Below, piece after piece: positions 28,208 to 36,808 of a stretch of DNA of 64,000 nt. A model generated the notes under the pieces. It worked only from the letters and a program-made list of their open reading frames with translations, was not told where the DNA came from and made no database searches. The position numbers and the translations under genes were made by a program. This DNA comes from Pedobacter hartonius (GTDB lineage Bacteria; Bacteroidota; Bacteroidia; Sphingobacteriales; Sphingobacteriaceae): contig NZ_FNRA01000002.1 of NCBI RefSeq assembly GCF_900107535.1, positions 62,001 through 126,000 of the forward strand, in the 5' to 3' direction. Each line of letters starts with the position of its first letter. The stretch's first letter is position 1.

Positions 28208-28240
28208 AAAAAAATGCCTTTCCGTTTTACAGAAAGGCAT
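28208..28240 (-). terminator. Terminator of the ribosomal S10-spc-alpha cluster
   Basis: On the minus strand ATGCCTTTC pairs with GAAAGGCAT (arms 28232-28240 and 28214-28222), followed by a T-run (complement of 28208-28213). It lies about 20 bases after rplQ. Confidence 0.88.
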
Positions 28241-28262
28241 CTTTAATTCAGAGAATTTAAAA

Positions 28263-28823
28263 TTATTCTCCTTTATCTTCTTTTGCTTCTTCAGCAGCCG
28301 GAGCTTCCGGGTTTGCTTCTTCTGCAGCCGGTGCATCTTCAGTAACTTCAGCTTCTTCAGAAGCCACTTCAGTTTTAGCAGCAGGTGCGTCAGCTTTTTT
28401 TGCTTTAGTTCTACCACGACGTGTAGTTTTCTTTTCAGCAGCTTCAGTATCCACACCGTAAACTTCATTGTAATCTACCAGTTCAATTAAAGCCATCTCA
28501 GCGTTATCACCTAAACGGTTGTTTAACTTGATAATCCTGGTATAACCACCCGGACGGTTAGCTACTTTAGCAGCAACGTCACGGAATAATTCAGTAACTG
28601 AATCTTTATCCTGTAAGTAACTAAATACGATACGACGTGAATGTGTAGTATCTAATTTAGATTTAGTGATCAGGGGCTCTACATACATACGCAAAGCTTT
28701 TGCTTTTGCTAAAGTAGTGGAGATCCTTTTGTGTTTGATCAGTGATGAGGCCATGTTAGCCAACATCGCTTTACGATGGGAGTCAGTTCTGCCTAAGTGG
28801 TTGTTTTTTTTACCGTGTCTCAT
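28263..28823 (-). CDS. rplQ: 50S ribosomal protein L17 with acidic/Ala-rich tail
   Basis: 186 residues, against about 115-130 for most L17. The core (1 to about 123, [20 protein letters not shown]) is standard and binds 23S rRNA near the exit tunnel. Residues about 124-186 form an extra tail: a short basic segment ([13 protein letters not shown]), then Glu/Ala/Pro-rich near-repeats ([20 protein letters not shown]). It is the last gene of the cluster, 81 bases after rpoA, across a gap with a structured inverted repeat. Confidence 0.96.
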   Translation of the reverse strand: MRHGKKNNHLGRTDSHRKAMLANMASSLIKHKRISTTLAKAKALRMYVEPLITKSKLDTTHSRRIVFSYLQDKDSVTELFRDVAAKVANRPGGYTRIIKLNNRLGDNAEMALIELVDYNEVYGVDTEAAEKKTTRRGRTKAKKADAPAAKTEVASEEAEVTEDAPAAEEANPEAPAAEEAKEDKGE

Positions 28824-28836
28824 TTTTTTTTTATTC

Positions 28837-28879
28837 AGTGCATACCGTCTCTTCTATAGTAAAGAGGGAATTATGCACT
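28837..28879 (-). ncRNA. Hairpin in the rpoA-rplQ gap, candidate mRNA leader
   Basis: AGTGCATA (28837-28844) pairs with TATGCACT (28872-28879), with an inner CTCTT/AAGAG stem (28849-28853, 28862-28866). In the mRNA this makes a two-part hairpin just ahead of the rplQ start. No T-run follows, so it is not a simple terminator. Confidence 0.4.
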
Positions 28880-28904
28880 ATTAACAATTTGTTATTTGTC
28901 TTGA

Positions 28905-29897
28905 TTATTCTTCTTCAAGTTTGTATTTACCTAAATTCATACCGAATGATAAGCTTTTAGATTTTACAAGTTCCTGGATTTCAGTTAATGATTTCTTACC
29001 GAAGTTTCTGAATTTTAACATGTCAGCTACGTCATAAGAAACAAGATCAGCCAGCGTGCGGATATCAGCTGCTTTTAAACAGTTCAATGCACGGACAGAA
29101 AGATCAAGGTCAACCAGTTCAGTTTTAAGGATCTTACGCATATGCAGGATTTCCTCGTCAACTTCTTTGGTTTCTTCTTTAGCCTGAGATTCAAGAACCA
29201 GGTTCTCATCAGAGAACAACATGAAATGCTGAATCAAAATTTTGGCTGCTTCTTTTAAAGCTTCTTCAGGATGTATAGATCCGTCTGTAGCAATTTCCAA
29301 AATTAATTTTTCATAATCTGTTTTTTGTTCAACACGATAATTTTCAATCGTGTATTTTACATTTTTCATTGGAGTAAAGATCGAATCGATAGCAATTACA
29401 CCAACAACAGCATCATTAATTTTATTTTCTTCAGCCGGAACATAACCACGTCCTTTATTGATAGTTAATTCTACCTCTAAAGTCACTGATTTCTCCATAT
29501 TACAGATCACGAAGTCAGGATTAAGGACTTCGAAATTGTTAGAGAATTTTGTTATGTCACCTGCAAGAAATTGATCCTGGCCATTAACCACAATAAAAAC
29601 TTTTTCAGATTCACCTGAATCACCAGCTTTTTTGAAACGAACTTGTTTCAAATTCAGGATAATTTCAGTTAAATCTTCTACAACACCTTTCATTGTAGAA
29701 AACTCATGTGATACACCAGAAAAACGAATACTTGTAATGGCATAACCTTCCAATGAAGAAAGAAGAATTCTTCTTAAGGCATTACCAATTGTTACACCGA
29801 AACCGGGTTCTAAGGGACGAAATTCAAAGATACCATCGAAATCAGTTGATTTCTGCATGATGACCTTATCGGGTTTCTGAAATGCTAAAATTGCCAT
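28905..29897 (-). CDS. rpoA: RNA polymerase alpha subunit
   Basis: 330 residues, the normal bacterial length. The N-terminal domain (1 to about 230), with [25 protein letters not shown], dimerises and scaffolds beta and beta-prime. The C-terminal domain (about 250-320, with [22 protein letters not shown]) contacts UP elements and activators. It lies in the conserved alpha-operon place between rpsD and rplQ. The 82-base gap after rpsD contains a terminator-like hairpin, so the rpoA level may be set apart from upstream ribosomal genes. Confidence 0.98.
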   Translation of the reverse strand: MAILAFQKPDKVIMQKSTDFDGIFEFRPLEPGFGVTIGNALRRILLSSLEGYAITSIRFSGVSHEFSTMKGVVEDLTEIILNLKQVRFKKAGDSGESEKVFIVVNGQDQFLAGDITKFSNNFEVLNPDFVICNMEKSVTLEVELTINKGRGYVPAEENKINDAVVGVIAIDSIFTPMKNVKYTIENYRVEQKTDYEKLILEIATDGSIHPEEALKEAAKILIQHFMLFSDENLVLESQAKEETKEVDEEILHMRKILKTELVDLDLSVRALNCLKAADIRTLADLVSYDVADMLKFRNFGKKSLTEIQELVKSKSLSFGMNLGKYKLEEE

Positions 29898-29943
29898 TTA
29901 TAATGTTTTTAGATCGTTATTAATATTTTGTAACGCAAAAAAT

Positions 29944-29967
29944 TTAGCTGCCCGCAAAGGCAGCTAA
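29944..29967 (-). terminator. Terminator-like hairpin inside the alpha operon, between rpsD and rpoA
   Basis: On the minus strand TTAGCTGCC and GGCAGCTAA (arms 29959-29967 and 29944-29952) form a perfect 9-bp stem with a 6-base loop, followed by AATTTTTTG. It may act as a partial terminator or attenuator. Confidence 0.6.
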
Positions 29968-29979
29968 TTAAATATATTA

Positions 29980-30588
29980 TTACTTAGAGTATAACTCGAT
30001 AATCAAGTTTTCTTTGATATTTTCCGGAATCTCGTCACGGTTTGGATAAGCTAAGAACTTTCCTGTTAACTCAGATGCATTCCAGTCTAACCAATTGAAT
30101 TTATTGATTACTCTTCCTGCTACTGAATTAGTGATGCTTTCCAGAGTTTTAGATTTCTCACGAACTGCAACAACATCACCAGCTTTCAATTGATAAGAAG
30201 GGATATTTACTACTTCACCGTTCACTGTTACGTGTTTATGGCTAACTAACTGACGGGCAGCTGAACGTGTAGTTGCGATACCTAATCTGTAAACTGTATT
30301 ATCTAAACGGGCTTCTAATAATTGCAATAAGTTATCACCTGTGATACCCTGACGTGAAGATGCTTTTGTAAACAGGTTACGGAATTGACGTTCCAATACA
30401 CCATAAGTGTATTTAACTTTTTGTTTTTCCATTAACTGTACTGAATACTCAGATTGTTTACCTCTTCTTTTAGACGCACCGTGCTGTCCAGGGGGATAGT
30501 TTTTTCTGTCTAGTACTTTATCAGGGCCGAAAATTGGCTCTCTGAACTTACGCGCGATTTTGGACTTTGGTCCTGTATATCTTGCCAT
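29980..30588 (-). CDS. rpsD: 30S ribosomal protein S4
   Basis: A 202-residue primary 16S rRNA binding protein and assembly initiator. The start chosen is ATG 30588, giving [15 protein letters not shown], the family N-terminus; an in-frame ATG 9 codons upstream adds a non-family stretch. The S4 RNA-binding fold is visible in residues about 93-155 ([30 protein letters not shown]). In other bacteria S4 represses its own operon, and a hairpin lies in the gap upstream of this gene. Confidence 0.97.
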   Translation of the reverse strand: MARYTGPKSKIARKFREPIFGPDKVLDRKNYPPGQHGASKRRGKQSEYSVQLMEKQKVKYTYGVLERQFRNLFTKASSRQGITGDNLLQLLEARLDNTVYRLGIATTRSAARQLVSHKHVTVNGEVVNIPSYQLKAGDVVAVREKSKTLESITNSVAGRVINKFNWLDWNASELTGKFLAYPNRDEIPENIKENLIIELYSK

Positions 30589-30597
30589 TGCTTTTTG

Positions 30598-30644
30598 TTT
30601 TAAAGTATCATGCAACCTGAAGCTGCAGACTCTTAGCTTTAAAA
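30598..30644 (-). ncRNA. Hairpin ahead of rpsD, candidate S4 leader
   Basis: TTTTAAAG (30598-30605) pairs with CTTTAAAA (30637-30644) around 31 bases that include CTGCAG and AGCTGCAGACT. It fills most of the rpsK-rpsD gap. AT-rich closing stem, so weak evidence. Confidence 0.3.
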
Positions 30645-30653
30645 ATTAATAAA

Positions 30654-31043
30654 TTAAACTCTTCTCTTCTTAGGAGGACGACATCCGTTGTGCGGAAGCG
30701 GTGTAATATCCTTGATCGAAGTTACTTGGATTCCGGAGATCTGTAATGTTCTGATAGCAGACTCACGACCTGATCCAGGACCTTTAACAAATACTTCTAC
30801 TTTACGCAGACCTAAGTCAAATGCTACTTTACCGCAATCACTTGCAGCCTGACCTGCAGCATATGGAGTGTTCTTTTTAGAACCCTTGAAACCCATTTTA
30901 CCTGCTGAAGACCATGAAATAGTTTGACCATTGTTATTTGTTAAGGTAACAATGATATTATTAAAAGTCGCATTGATATGTGCCTGACCAACTGGTTCAA
31001 TAACAACAATACGCTTTTTGGTTACTTTTTTACTCTTAGCCAT
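30654..31043 (-). CDS. rpsK: 30S ribosomal protein S11
   Basis: 129 residues, standard length. Part of the platform of the small subunit, near the 3' end of 16S rRNA and the mRNA exit. The family core is plain: [19 protein letters not shown] near 17-35, [19 protein letters not shown], and the C-terminal [18 protein letters not shown]. The N-terminus is basic ([11 protein letters not shown]). It lies 21 bases after rpsM. Confidence 0.98.
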   Translation of the reverse strand: MAKSKKVTKKRIVVIEPVGQAHINATFNNIIVTLTNNNGQTISWSSAGKMGFKGSKKNTPYAAGQAASDCGKVAFDLGLRKVEVFVKGPGSGRESAIRTLQISGIQVTSIKDITPLPHNGCRPPKKRRV

Positions 31044-31064
31044 AATTATTATTCGTTACTAATT

Positions 31065-31442
31065 TTATTTAGTAGCTTTTTTCTTGTTAGCAACTGTTTT
31101 TCTCTTGCCTTTACGTGTACGAGAATTGTTCTTGGTGCGTTGTCCACGAACCGGTAAACCTTTTCTGTGACGTAAACCACGGTAACAACCGATGTCCATT
31201 AAACGTTTGATGTTTAACTGAACCTCAGAACGTAAAGCACCTTCTACTTTTACGCCGTCGTTAATGATGGTACGAATTGCTGATAACTCATCATCAGACC
31301 AATCCTGTACTTTTTTGCTAAAATCGATACCTGCCTCAGTTAATATACGCTGAGCAGTTGATCTGCCTACACCGAAGATGTAAGTTAGTCCAATTTCGCC
31401 TCTTTTGTTTCTTGGTAAATCTATACCTGATATCCTTGCCAT
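31065..31442 (-). CDS. rpsM: 30S ribosomal protein S13
   Basis: 125 residues. Sits in the head of the small subunit, contacting tRNA in the P site and L5 in bridge B1. It begins [24 protein letters not shown] and has the helix-turn-helix region ending in [23 protein letters not shown], with a basic tail to reach the decoding area. Separated from rpmJ by 77 bases with no clear promoter. Confidence 0.98.
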   Translation of the reverse strand: MARISGIDLPRNKRGEIGLTYIFGVGRSTAQRILTEAGIDFSKKVQDWSDDELSAIRTIINDGVKVEGALRSEVQLNIKRLMDIGCYRGLRHRKGLPVRGQRTKNNSRTRKGKRKTVANKKKATK

Positions 31443-31519
31443 ATTTGTACTAAATGTTGATTATTTGACGACAGATTGAGTAACCTGTACATTCAATCTA
31501 ATCATACTTCAATAATTTA

Positions 31520-31636
31520 TTATCCCTGACGCTGCTTGTACTTCGGATTTTTCTTGTTAATAACGTAAAGTTTGCCTTTACGACGAATAATCTTGCAATC
31601 AGCACTGCGTTTTTTAATTGATGACCTAACTTTCAT
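31520..31636 (-). CDS. rpmJ: 50S ribosomal protein L36, zinc-ligand-depleted form
   Basis: 38 residues from ATG 31634-31636 to TAA, reading [18 protein letters not shown] and ending NPKYKQRQG, the L36 hallmark. The usual zinc ligands (Cys11, Cys14, Cys27, His33 in the E. coli protein) are reduced to Cys14 alone; the others are Ser11, Asn27 and Tyr33, so it should not bind zinc. It lies one base after infA, in its usual place between infA and rpsM. Confidence 0.97.
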   Translation of the reverse strand: MKVRSSIKKRSADCKIIRRKGKLYVINKKNPKYKQRQG

Positions 31637-31637
31637 T

Positions 31638-31856
31638 TTATTTATATCTATAAGTAATCCTGCCCTTTGATAAATCGTAAGGCGACATCTCTAATTTAAC
31701 TTTGTCCCCAGGTAATATCTTAATGTAATGCATCCTCATTTTACCTGAGATATGAGCGATAATTTCATGTCCGTTCTCGAGTTCAACTCTGAACATGGCA
31801 TTGGATAATGCTTCTCTTATTACACCGTCTTGTTCAATCGAGGCTTGTTTAGCCAT
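31638..31856 (-). CDS. infA: Translation initiation factor IF-1
   Basis: 72 residues, one S1-like OB-fold. Binds the A site of the 30S subunit during initiation. Sequence [20 protein letters not shown] and the later [21 protein letters not shown] are diagnostic. It follows map in the spc cluster, as usual in Bacteroidetes. A TAATTTTG element lies in the 71-base gap upstream and may give it extra transcripts. Confidence 0.97.
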   Translation of the reverse strand: MAKQASIEQDGVIREALSNAMFRVELENGHEIIAHISGKMRMHYIKILPGDKVKLEMSPYDLSKGRITYRYK

Positions 31857-31900
31857 ATAATATTGATTTTTACTTAATTAGCTGCTATTAAACAGGGTTG

Positions 31901-31908
31901 CAAAATTA
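31901..31908 (-). promoter_or_regulatory. Possible internal -7 promoter element ahead of infA
   Basis: TAATTTTG then CAACC on the minus strand, 45 bases before the infA start, in the map-infA gap. No TTTG at -33 spacing, so only half of the consensus is present. Confidence 0.35.
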
Positions 31909-31927
31909 AAGAAAAATATTTAATTAT

Positions 31928-32713
31928 TTACCTTTTTTCTTTTAAAACTTCTTCAATCAGAGAAAAGGTCGATAAAACATCTGCCTTGCCCTTTTTTATT
32001 GCAACAGTGTGCTCAAAATGTGCCGACGGTTGATTGTCCCTGCTTGTTACTGTCCAACCATCAGACCAAAACTCTACATTAGCTGTACCGGCATTAATCA
32101 TCGGTTCAATGGCAATTACCATCCCCTCCTCTAACTTCATACCTGTACCACGTCTTCCGTAGTTCGGAACCTCAGGCTTCTCGTGCAGCTGAACGCCCAC
32201 ACCATGACCAACGAGCTCTCTCACCACGCCGAAACCATTCTGCTCAGCTAAAGACTGCACTGCATAGCCCACATCACCGAGGCGGGAGCCTACAACAGCT
32301 TTATCAATAGCACGCTTCAAACACTCCTGGGTAACATCAACCAATTTCTGACGGTCAGGGCTAATCTCTCCGATAGAGAAAGTATAAGCCGAATCACCAA
32401 AGAAATTGTTCTTGATCACACCACAATCCACAGAGATCAGATCTCCTTCCTGAATCACATAATCACCCGGAAAGCCATGAACAACCTGTTCATTAGGCGA
32501 AATACAAAGTGAGTATGGAAACCCGTTGTAGTTTAGAAATGCCGGTATCGCTCCGTTATCTTGTATGTAAGTCTCCGCAAGCTTGTTTAACTGCATTGTA
32601 GTCACTCCCGGGCCAATGATCTTTGCCACTTCTGCAAGTGTTTCAGATACCAGCATGGAACTGATCCTAATCAGCTCAACCTCCTCCGGAGACTTATAAT
32701 AGATCTTAGACAT
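31928..32713 (-). CDS. map: Methionine aminopeptidase, type I
   Basis: A 261-residue dinuclear metal enzyme that removes N-terminal Met from new proteins. The full ligand set is visible: D96 and D107 (LISVDCGV, FFGDSAY), H170 (VGHGVG), E203 (IEPMI), E234 (FEHTVAI), plus the substrate-contact H79 (QVVHGFPGD). It lacks the N-terminal zinc-finger extension, so it is type Ia. It sits between secY and infA, as usual in Bacteroidetes spc operons. Confidence 0.97.
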   Translation of the reverse strand: MSKIYYKSPEEVELIRISSMLVSETLAEVAKIIGPGVTTMQLNKLAETYIQDNGAIPAFLNYNGFPYSLCISPNEQVVHGFPGDYVIQEGDLISVDCGVIKNNFFGDSAYTFSIGEISPDRQKLVDVTQECLKRAIDKAVVGSRLGDVGYAVQSLAEQNGFGVVRELVGHGVGVQLHEKPEVPNYGRRGTGMKLEEGMVIAIEPMINAGTANVEFWSDGWTVTSRDNQPSAHFEHTVAIKKGKADVLSTFSLIEEVLKEKR

Positions 32714-32719
32714 TTAATA

Positions 32720-34060
32720 CTAAATTACTGCACTGCTGCCGCTTGTATTTGCAGCGGGAACACCAGTACGGCCTGTAACTCTTCCTGTTTTCATTAATCC
32801 ATCGTAATGACGCATCAATAAATAACTTTCAACCTGTTGCAAAGTATCCAGTACCACACCAACCAGGATCAGCAGGGAAGTACCTCCATAAAAATGGGCA
32901 AACTCTGATTTGATACCGAATTTAACAGCCAGAGACGGAAGGATGGCGATGATCGCTAAGAATACAGAACCTGGAAAGGTGATCTTAGAAATTACATCGT
33001 CAATAAATGAAGAGGTAGACAGACCTGGTTTAATACCGGGAATGAAACCGCCATTTTTCTTCATGTCATCAGACATCTGTACCGGATTAACAGTAATCGC
33101 TGTATAGAAGAATGTAAAGGCAATGATTAAAAATGCAAAGGTTAAACTATAGGCCAGTGATGTAGGATCACTGAACTGAATTAACCATGTATTTTGCAAA
33201 GTCGGGAAAAACTGTGTAAGTGTTGTTGGAATGAACATCAGTGCCTGGGCAAAGATGATAGGCATTACACCAGCAGCATTCACTTTTAATGGAATGTATT
33301 GTCTCACTCCACCAAACTGTCTGTTACCAACGATACGTTTCGCATATTGTACAGGAACCTTGCGGACACCCTGAACGATCAGGATCGTAAACATGACCAC
33401 AGCGAACAAAGCAACGATCTCCAGCACAAGGGCAATTAAGCCTCCGTCTACGATAACCCTTGAAGTGATCTCCTGGTATAAAGCCATTGGAAGACGGGCG
33501 ATGATACCAACCATAATGATCAGTGATACACCGTTTCCTATACCTTTATCGGTAATTTTCTCACCCAGCCACATTACAAACAGCGTACCTGCCGACAAAA
33601 CGAATGTCGAAAGAACGAAGAATAAGGTAGGATCAATCAGGATAGCTTCTTTTGGAACCTGGGTCTTCACATAACCTACAGCCTGAACAGCTGTGATCAC
33701 TACTGTTAAATACCTTGTGATCTGATTGAGTTTATTCCTGCCGCTCTCCCCTTCTTTCTGCATTTTCTGGAAGGAAGGTACAGCGATACCTAATAACTGA
33801 ACTACAATTGATGCAGAAATATATGGCATAACCCCCAGTGCAAGGATCGATACACGGGAAAATGATCCCCCGGCAAACATATCCAGCAGACCTAAGATTC
33901 CAGATTTCTGATTATCGCCTAGGGCTGTTGCATCAACGCCTGGTAAAACAACGTGAGAAACGAACCTATAGACCAAAAGAATTACGAGCGTAAATACGAT
34001 ACGCTCTCTTAATTCCTGAATTTTCCAAATATTACTTAAAGTAGTAAACAGCTTCTTCAT
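32720..34060 (-). CDS. secY: Protein translocase subunit SecY
   Basis: 446 residues with ten membrane helices, forming the protein-conducting channel with SecE and SecG. The N-terminal cytosolic helix and first span are at MKKLFTTLSNIWKIQELRERIVFTL; the plug and loop patterns GSFSRVSILALGVMPYISASI (about 65-86) and PVQYAKRIVGNRQFGG (about 236-251) match the family. It ends in a Ser/Gly-rich tail (TGVPAANTSGSSAVI). It starts 3 bases after rplO. Confidence 0.98.
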   Translation of the reverse strand: MKKLFTTLSNIWKIQELRERIVFTLVILLVYRFVSHVVLPGVDATALGDNQKSGILGLLDMFAGGSFSRVSILALGVMPYISASIVVQLLGIAVPSFQKMQKEGESGRNKLNQITRYLTVVITAVQAVGYVKTQVPKEAILIDPTLFFVLSTFVLSAGTLFVMWLGEKITDKGIGNGVSLIIMVGIIARLPMALYQEITSRVIVDGGLIALVLEIVALFAVVMFTILIVQGVRKVPVQYAKRIVGNRQFGGVRQYIPLKVNAAGVMPIIFAQALMFIPTTLTQFFPTLQNTWLIQFSDPTSLAYSLTFAFLIIAFTFFYTAITVNPVQMSDDMKKNGGFIPGIKPGLSTSSFIDDVISKITFPGSVFLAIIAILPSLAVKFGIKSEFAHFYGGTSLLILVGVVLDTLQQVESYLLMRHYDGLMKTGRVTGRTGVPAANTSGSSAVI

Positions 34061-34063
34061 TAA

Positions 34064-34510
34064 TTACAATTTTTCTATTGAGCCTCCAGCAGCTTCAATT
34101 GCTTTTTGTGCAGTTGCAGAGAAAGCATGTGCTTTAACTTCAACTTTAGATTTTACCTCACCACGTCCAAGGATTTTAACCAGGTCGTTTTTATGTGCTA
34201 ATCCATGTTCCTGCAATGTAGCAAAATCAATAGAAGTAAGGTTAAATTTCTCAGCTAAACCTTGTAAAACATCCAGGTTGACACCTACATATTCAGTACG
34301 GTTAATTGGCTTGAAACCTACCTTAGGCACACGGCGTTGTAATGGCATCTGACCACCTTCAAAACCGATTTTGGTTTTGTGACCAGAACGTGATCCGGCA
34401 CCTTTATGACCACGGGTGGAAGTTCCACCACGACCAGAACCGGTACCACGACCAATTCTTTTACTATTTTTAGTAGAACCTGATGCAGGTTTTAAATTAC
34501 TTAAGTTCAT
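34064..34510 (-). CDS. rplO: 50S ribosomal protein L15
   Basis: 148 residues. A late-assembly large-subunit protein. The Gly/Arg-rich N-terminal extension ([20 protein letters not shown] and following) winds into 23S rRNA, followed by the globular domain with the family's C-terminal [19 protein letters not shown]. The 110-base gap before it, unusually long for this cluster, contains an apparent full promoter, so rplO and the genes after it probably get extra transcription. Confidence 0.98.
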   Translation of the reverse strand: MNLSNLKPASGSTKNSKRIGRGTGSGRGGTSTRGHKGAGSRSGHKTKIGFEGGQMPLQRRVPKVGFKPINRTEYVGVNLDVLQGLAEKFNLTSIDFATLQEHGLAHKNDLVKILGRGEVKSKVEVKAHAFSATAQKAIEAAGGSIEKL

Positions 34511-34580
34511 TCTTGAAACTTATTGTGCTGCCCTTCGCTTTCACTAATCAGGGACAACGGTTAAACATATACAAAGGTTG

Positions 34581-34611
34581 CAAATGTAATCATATAAACT
34601 ACTTTTACAAC
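34581..34611 (-). promoter_or_regulatory. Internal promoter between rpmD and rplO
   Basis: On the minus strand GTTG (34608-34611), exactly 19 bases, then TACATTTG (34581-34588), a good match to the Bacteroidetes consensus. The start would be about 65 bases before rplO. The two elements also lie in a 9-bp inverted repeat, CAAAGGTTG (34572-34580) and CAACCTTTG (34608-34616). Confidence 0.6.
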
Positions 34612-34620
34612 CTTTGCGAA

Positions 34621-34800
34621 TTATATACTTTCGATGGCAACCAAGTGGTTAACTTTTCTTACCATTCCAATGATAGCTGCGTTAGCCTCAACTTCTACAG
34701 ACTGGTTCATTTTTTTCAAACCTAATGCCTGCATTGTTCTTTTTTGACGTTCGCTTCTGTCAATGATACTTTTTACCTGGGTTATTCTGATCTTAGCCAT
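34621..34800 (-). CDS. rpmD: 50S ribosomal protein L30
   Basis: 59 residues from ATG 34798-34800 to TAA 34621-34623, starting MAKIRITQVKSIIDRSERQK, with the classic ALGLKKMNQSVEVE middle and IIGMVRKVNHLV end. A small protein of the large subunit surface. It starts 4 bases after rpsE and holds the usual spc operon position before rplO. Confidence 0.97.
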   Translation of the reverse strand: MAKIRITQVKSIIDRSERQKRTMQALGLKKMNQSVEVEANAAIIGMVRKVNHLVAIESI

Positions 34801-34804
34801 GTTC

Positions 34805-35323
34805 TTATCCGTTAAAAACTTTGTTTAAATCAACACCACGCTGCTGTGCTACTGTATAAGCATCACGCATTTTTGTTAAAGCATCAACAGTTGCCTTTAC
34901 CACGTTGTGAGGATTTGATGAACCTTTTGATTTTGCTAATACGTTGTGTACACCAGCACTTTCCAATACGGCACGCATTGCACCACCAGCGATTACACCT
35001 GTACCTACTGCAGCTGGTTTGATCAATACAAAACCACCTGAGAATTTACCGATTTGTTCGTGAGGAACAGTACCGTTTAACAAAGGAACCTTTACCAGGT
35101 TCTTTTTAGCATCATCGATCCCTTTGGCAATTGCTTCAGTAACCTCTTTTGCTTTACCTAATCCGTAACCTACGATTCCGTTTTCATCTCCAACAACTAC
35201 GATAGCTGAGAAACTGAAAGTACGACCACCTTTGGTCACTTTGGCAACACGTTGTATACTAACTAAACGGTCTTTTAATTCGACCTCGCTAGTCTTAACT
35301 CTTTTTATATTGATAGTTGACAT
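34805..35323 (-). CDS. rpsE: 30S ribosomal protein S5
   Basis: 172 residues. Important for mRNA entry and decoding accuracy. The N-terminal double-stranded RNA-binding domain has [20 protein letters not shown] (about 20-39); the C-terminal domain has [20 protein letters not shown] (about 112-131). The N-terminus is a little extended. Lies between rplR and rpmD with short gaps. Confidence 0.98.
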   Translation of the reverse strand: MSTINIKRVKTSEVELKDRLVSIQRVAKVTKGGRTFSFSAIVVVGDENGIVGYGLGKAKEVTEAIAKGIDDAKKNLVKVPLLNGTVPHEQIGKFSGGFVLIKPAAVGTGVIAGGAMRAVLESAGVHNVLAKSKGSSNPHNVVKATVDALTKMRDAYTVAQQRGVDLNKVFNG

Positions 35324-35341
35324 TCTTCTCCTATTTTCAGA

Positions 35342-35695
35342 TTAAAATACTAAACCAGCTTCGCGGGCACCTTCTGCCAACGACTTTACGCGTCCGTGGT
35401 ACAAATAGCCATTTCTATCGAAAACAACTTCTTTAATGCCAGCTGCGATTGCTTTTTCAGCTACTAATTTACCTACAGCTACAGATTGCTCTGATTTATT
35501 GCCATTACCAGAAAAATCTTTTGATAATGAAGACGCTGATACCAATGTGCTTCCAGTTACGTCGTTAATGATCTGCGCATAAATTCCTTTATTGCTTCTA
35601 TAAACTGATAAACGTGGACGGCTTTCAGAACCGGTCAATCTTTTTCTGATTCCTTTTTTTATACGATCTCTACGAGATAATTTTTTCCCTGCCAT
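35342..35695 (-). CDS. rplR: 50S ribosomal protein L18
   Basis: 117 residues. Binds 5S rRNA with L5 and L25 to form the central protuberance. The basic N-terminus ([19 protein letters not shown]) and the family pattern [20 protein letters not shown] (about 26-45) are plain, and it ends [20 protein letters not shown] as expected. Located between rplF and rpsE. Confidence 0.98.
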   Translation of the reverse strand: MAGKKLSRRDRIKKGIRKRLTGSESRPRLSVYRSNKGIYAQIINDVTGSTLVSASSLSKDFSGNGNKSEQSVAVGKLVAEKAIAAGIKEVVFDRNGYLYHGRVKSLAEGAREAGLVF

Positions 35696-35700
35696 GATGA

Positions 35701-36258
35701 TTATTTTTTAGAAGCCGATTTACCTGCTTTTCTTCTTAACACTTCTCCTACAAACTTGATACCTTTACCTTTGTATGGTTCCGGTGCACGTAACGAGCGG
35801 ATTTTCGCTGCAACCTGACCGATCAGTTGTTTGTCGATACTCTCTAAAATGATTTTAGGAGTCTGACCTTTTTCTGAAGTCGTAGTTACTTTAATCTCTT
35901 CCGGCAACTGGAATACATAATGGTGGGAATAACCTAAAACAAGATCCAGGGTATTTCCTGTGTTTGTTGCGCGGTAACCCACACCAACTAACTCCTGTTG
36001 AATTTTATAACCTTCTGTAACACCAATAACCATATTGTTAATCAATGAACGGTATAAACCGTGCAATGCTTTGTGTCTTTTTTGTTCAGTAGGACGTTGT
36101 ACGTTTAAGATACCGTCTTCCTGACTAACAGTGATTTCTGCATCTACTGCTTGTTGTAACTGACCTTTAGGACCTTTAACAGTTACCAGATTTGACTCAT
36201 CTACTGTAATGGTTACTCCTGCAGGGATACTAATTGGGGCTTTTCCTATTCTTGACAT
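35701..36258 (-). CDS. rplF: 50S ribosomal protein L6
   Basis: 185 residues with two copies of the L6 fold. Located near the factor-binding site of the large subunit. Starts [20 protein letters not shown]; the C-terminal half has the conserved [16 protein letters not shown] (about 155-170), and ends in a Lys/Ser-rich tail. Lies after rpsH by 18 bases. Confidence 0.98.
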   Translation of the reverse strand: MSRIGKAPISIPAGVTITVDESNLVTVKGPKGQLQQAVDAEITVSQEDGILNVQRPTEQKRHKALHGLYRSLINNMVIGVTEGYKIQQELVGVGYRATNTGNTLDLVLGYSHHYVFQLPEEIKVTTTSEKGQTPKIILESIDKQLIGQVAAKIRSLRAPEPYKGKGIKFVGEVLRRKAGKSASKK

Positions 36259-36276
36259 TTTGTTATCCTCCTTTAA

Positions 36277-36675
36277 TTAATAAACGTGACACAAAACTTC
36301 GCCACCAATGTTTAGTCTGGCTGCTTCTTTATCAGTCATTACTCCTTTTGAAGTAGACAAGATAGCAATACCTAAACCGTTCAATACTCTTGGCATATTA
36401 TCAACGCCTGCATACTGCCTTAAACCTGGTTTACTGATACGCGCCAATGTGCGGATAGCAGGTATTTTAGTTATAGGGTTGTACTTTAGAGCGATTTTAA
36501 TCGTTCCCTGTACAGTAGTTTCCTCAAACTTGTAGTTGGCAATGTAACCTTTGTCAAAAAGTACTTTAGTAATTTCCTTTTTAAGATTTGATGCAGGAAT
36601 TTCTACAATTCTGTGATTTGCCTTGATGGCATTTCTTACTCTTGTAAGATAATCTGCTATTGGATCTGTATTCAT
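36277..36675 (-). CDS. rpsH: 30S ribosomal protein S8
   Basis: 132 residues. The start at ATG 36675 gives MNTDPIADYLTRVRNAIKAN, the family N-terminus; an upstream in-frame ATG at 36789 would add 38 residues unlike any S8 and is rejected. S8 binds helix 21 of 16S rRNA early in assembly and, in E. coli, represses the spc operon. The C-terminus GVMTDKEAARLNIGGEVLCHVY is typical. The 133-base gap before it carries a strong hairpin that may be its control site. Confidence 0.97.
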   Translation of the reverse strand: MNTDPIADYLTRVRNAIKANHRIVEIPASNLKKEITKVLFDKGYIANYKFEETTVQGTIKIALKYNPITKIPAIRTLARISKPGLRQYAGVDNMPRVLNGLGIAILSTSKGVMTDKEAARLNIGGEVLCHVY

Positions 36676-36757
36676 TTTTATTGATTTGTGATAGTGGTTT
36701 CCTTTCCGAACTATTCGGAGCGACCTTCCATCGGTTAATTTTCTTGTTAAACGTATA

Positions 36758-36796
36758 ACGTTAGCAGCTTGCGCATGGTAGCGCAGCAACTAACGT
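36758..36796 (-). ncRNA. Hairpin in the rpsN-rpsH gap, candidate S8 control element
   Basis: ACGTTAG (36758-36764) pairs with CTAACGT (36790-36796); an inner GCT-GCGC stem pairs with GCGC-AGC (36767-36774 with 36781-36787) with one bulged base and a small internal loop. The loop is 6 bases. No T-run follows in the mRNA direction. A bulged, interrupted stem ahead of rpsH suits an S8-binding mimic. Confidence 0.5.
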
Positions 36797-36808
36797 AAAA
36801 CGATTTTT

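Noticed and set aside
36676..36789. 38-residue N-terminal extension of S8
   Set aside because: S8 starts MNTDPIADY at 36675; the extension runs through a hairpin and has no family match.
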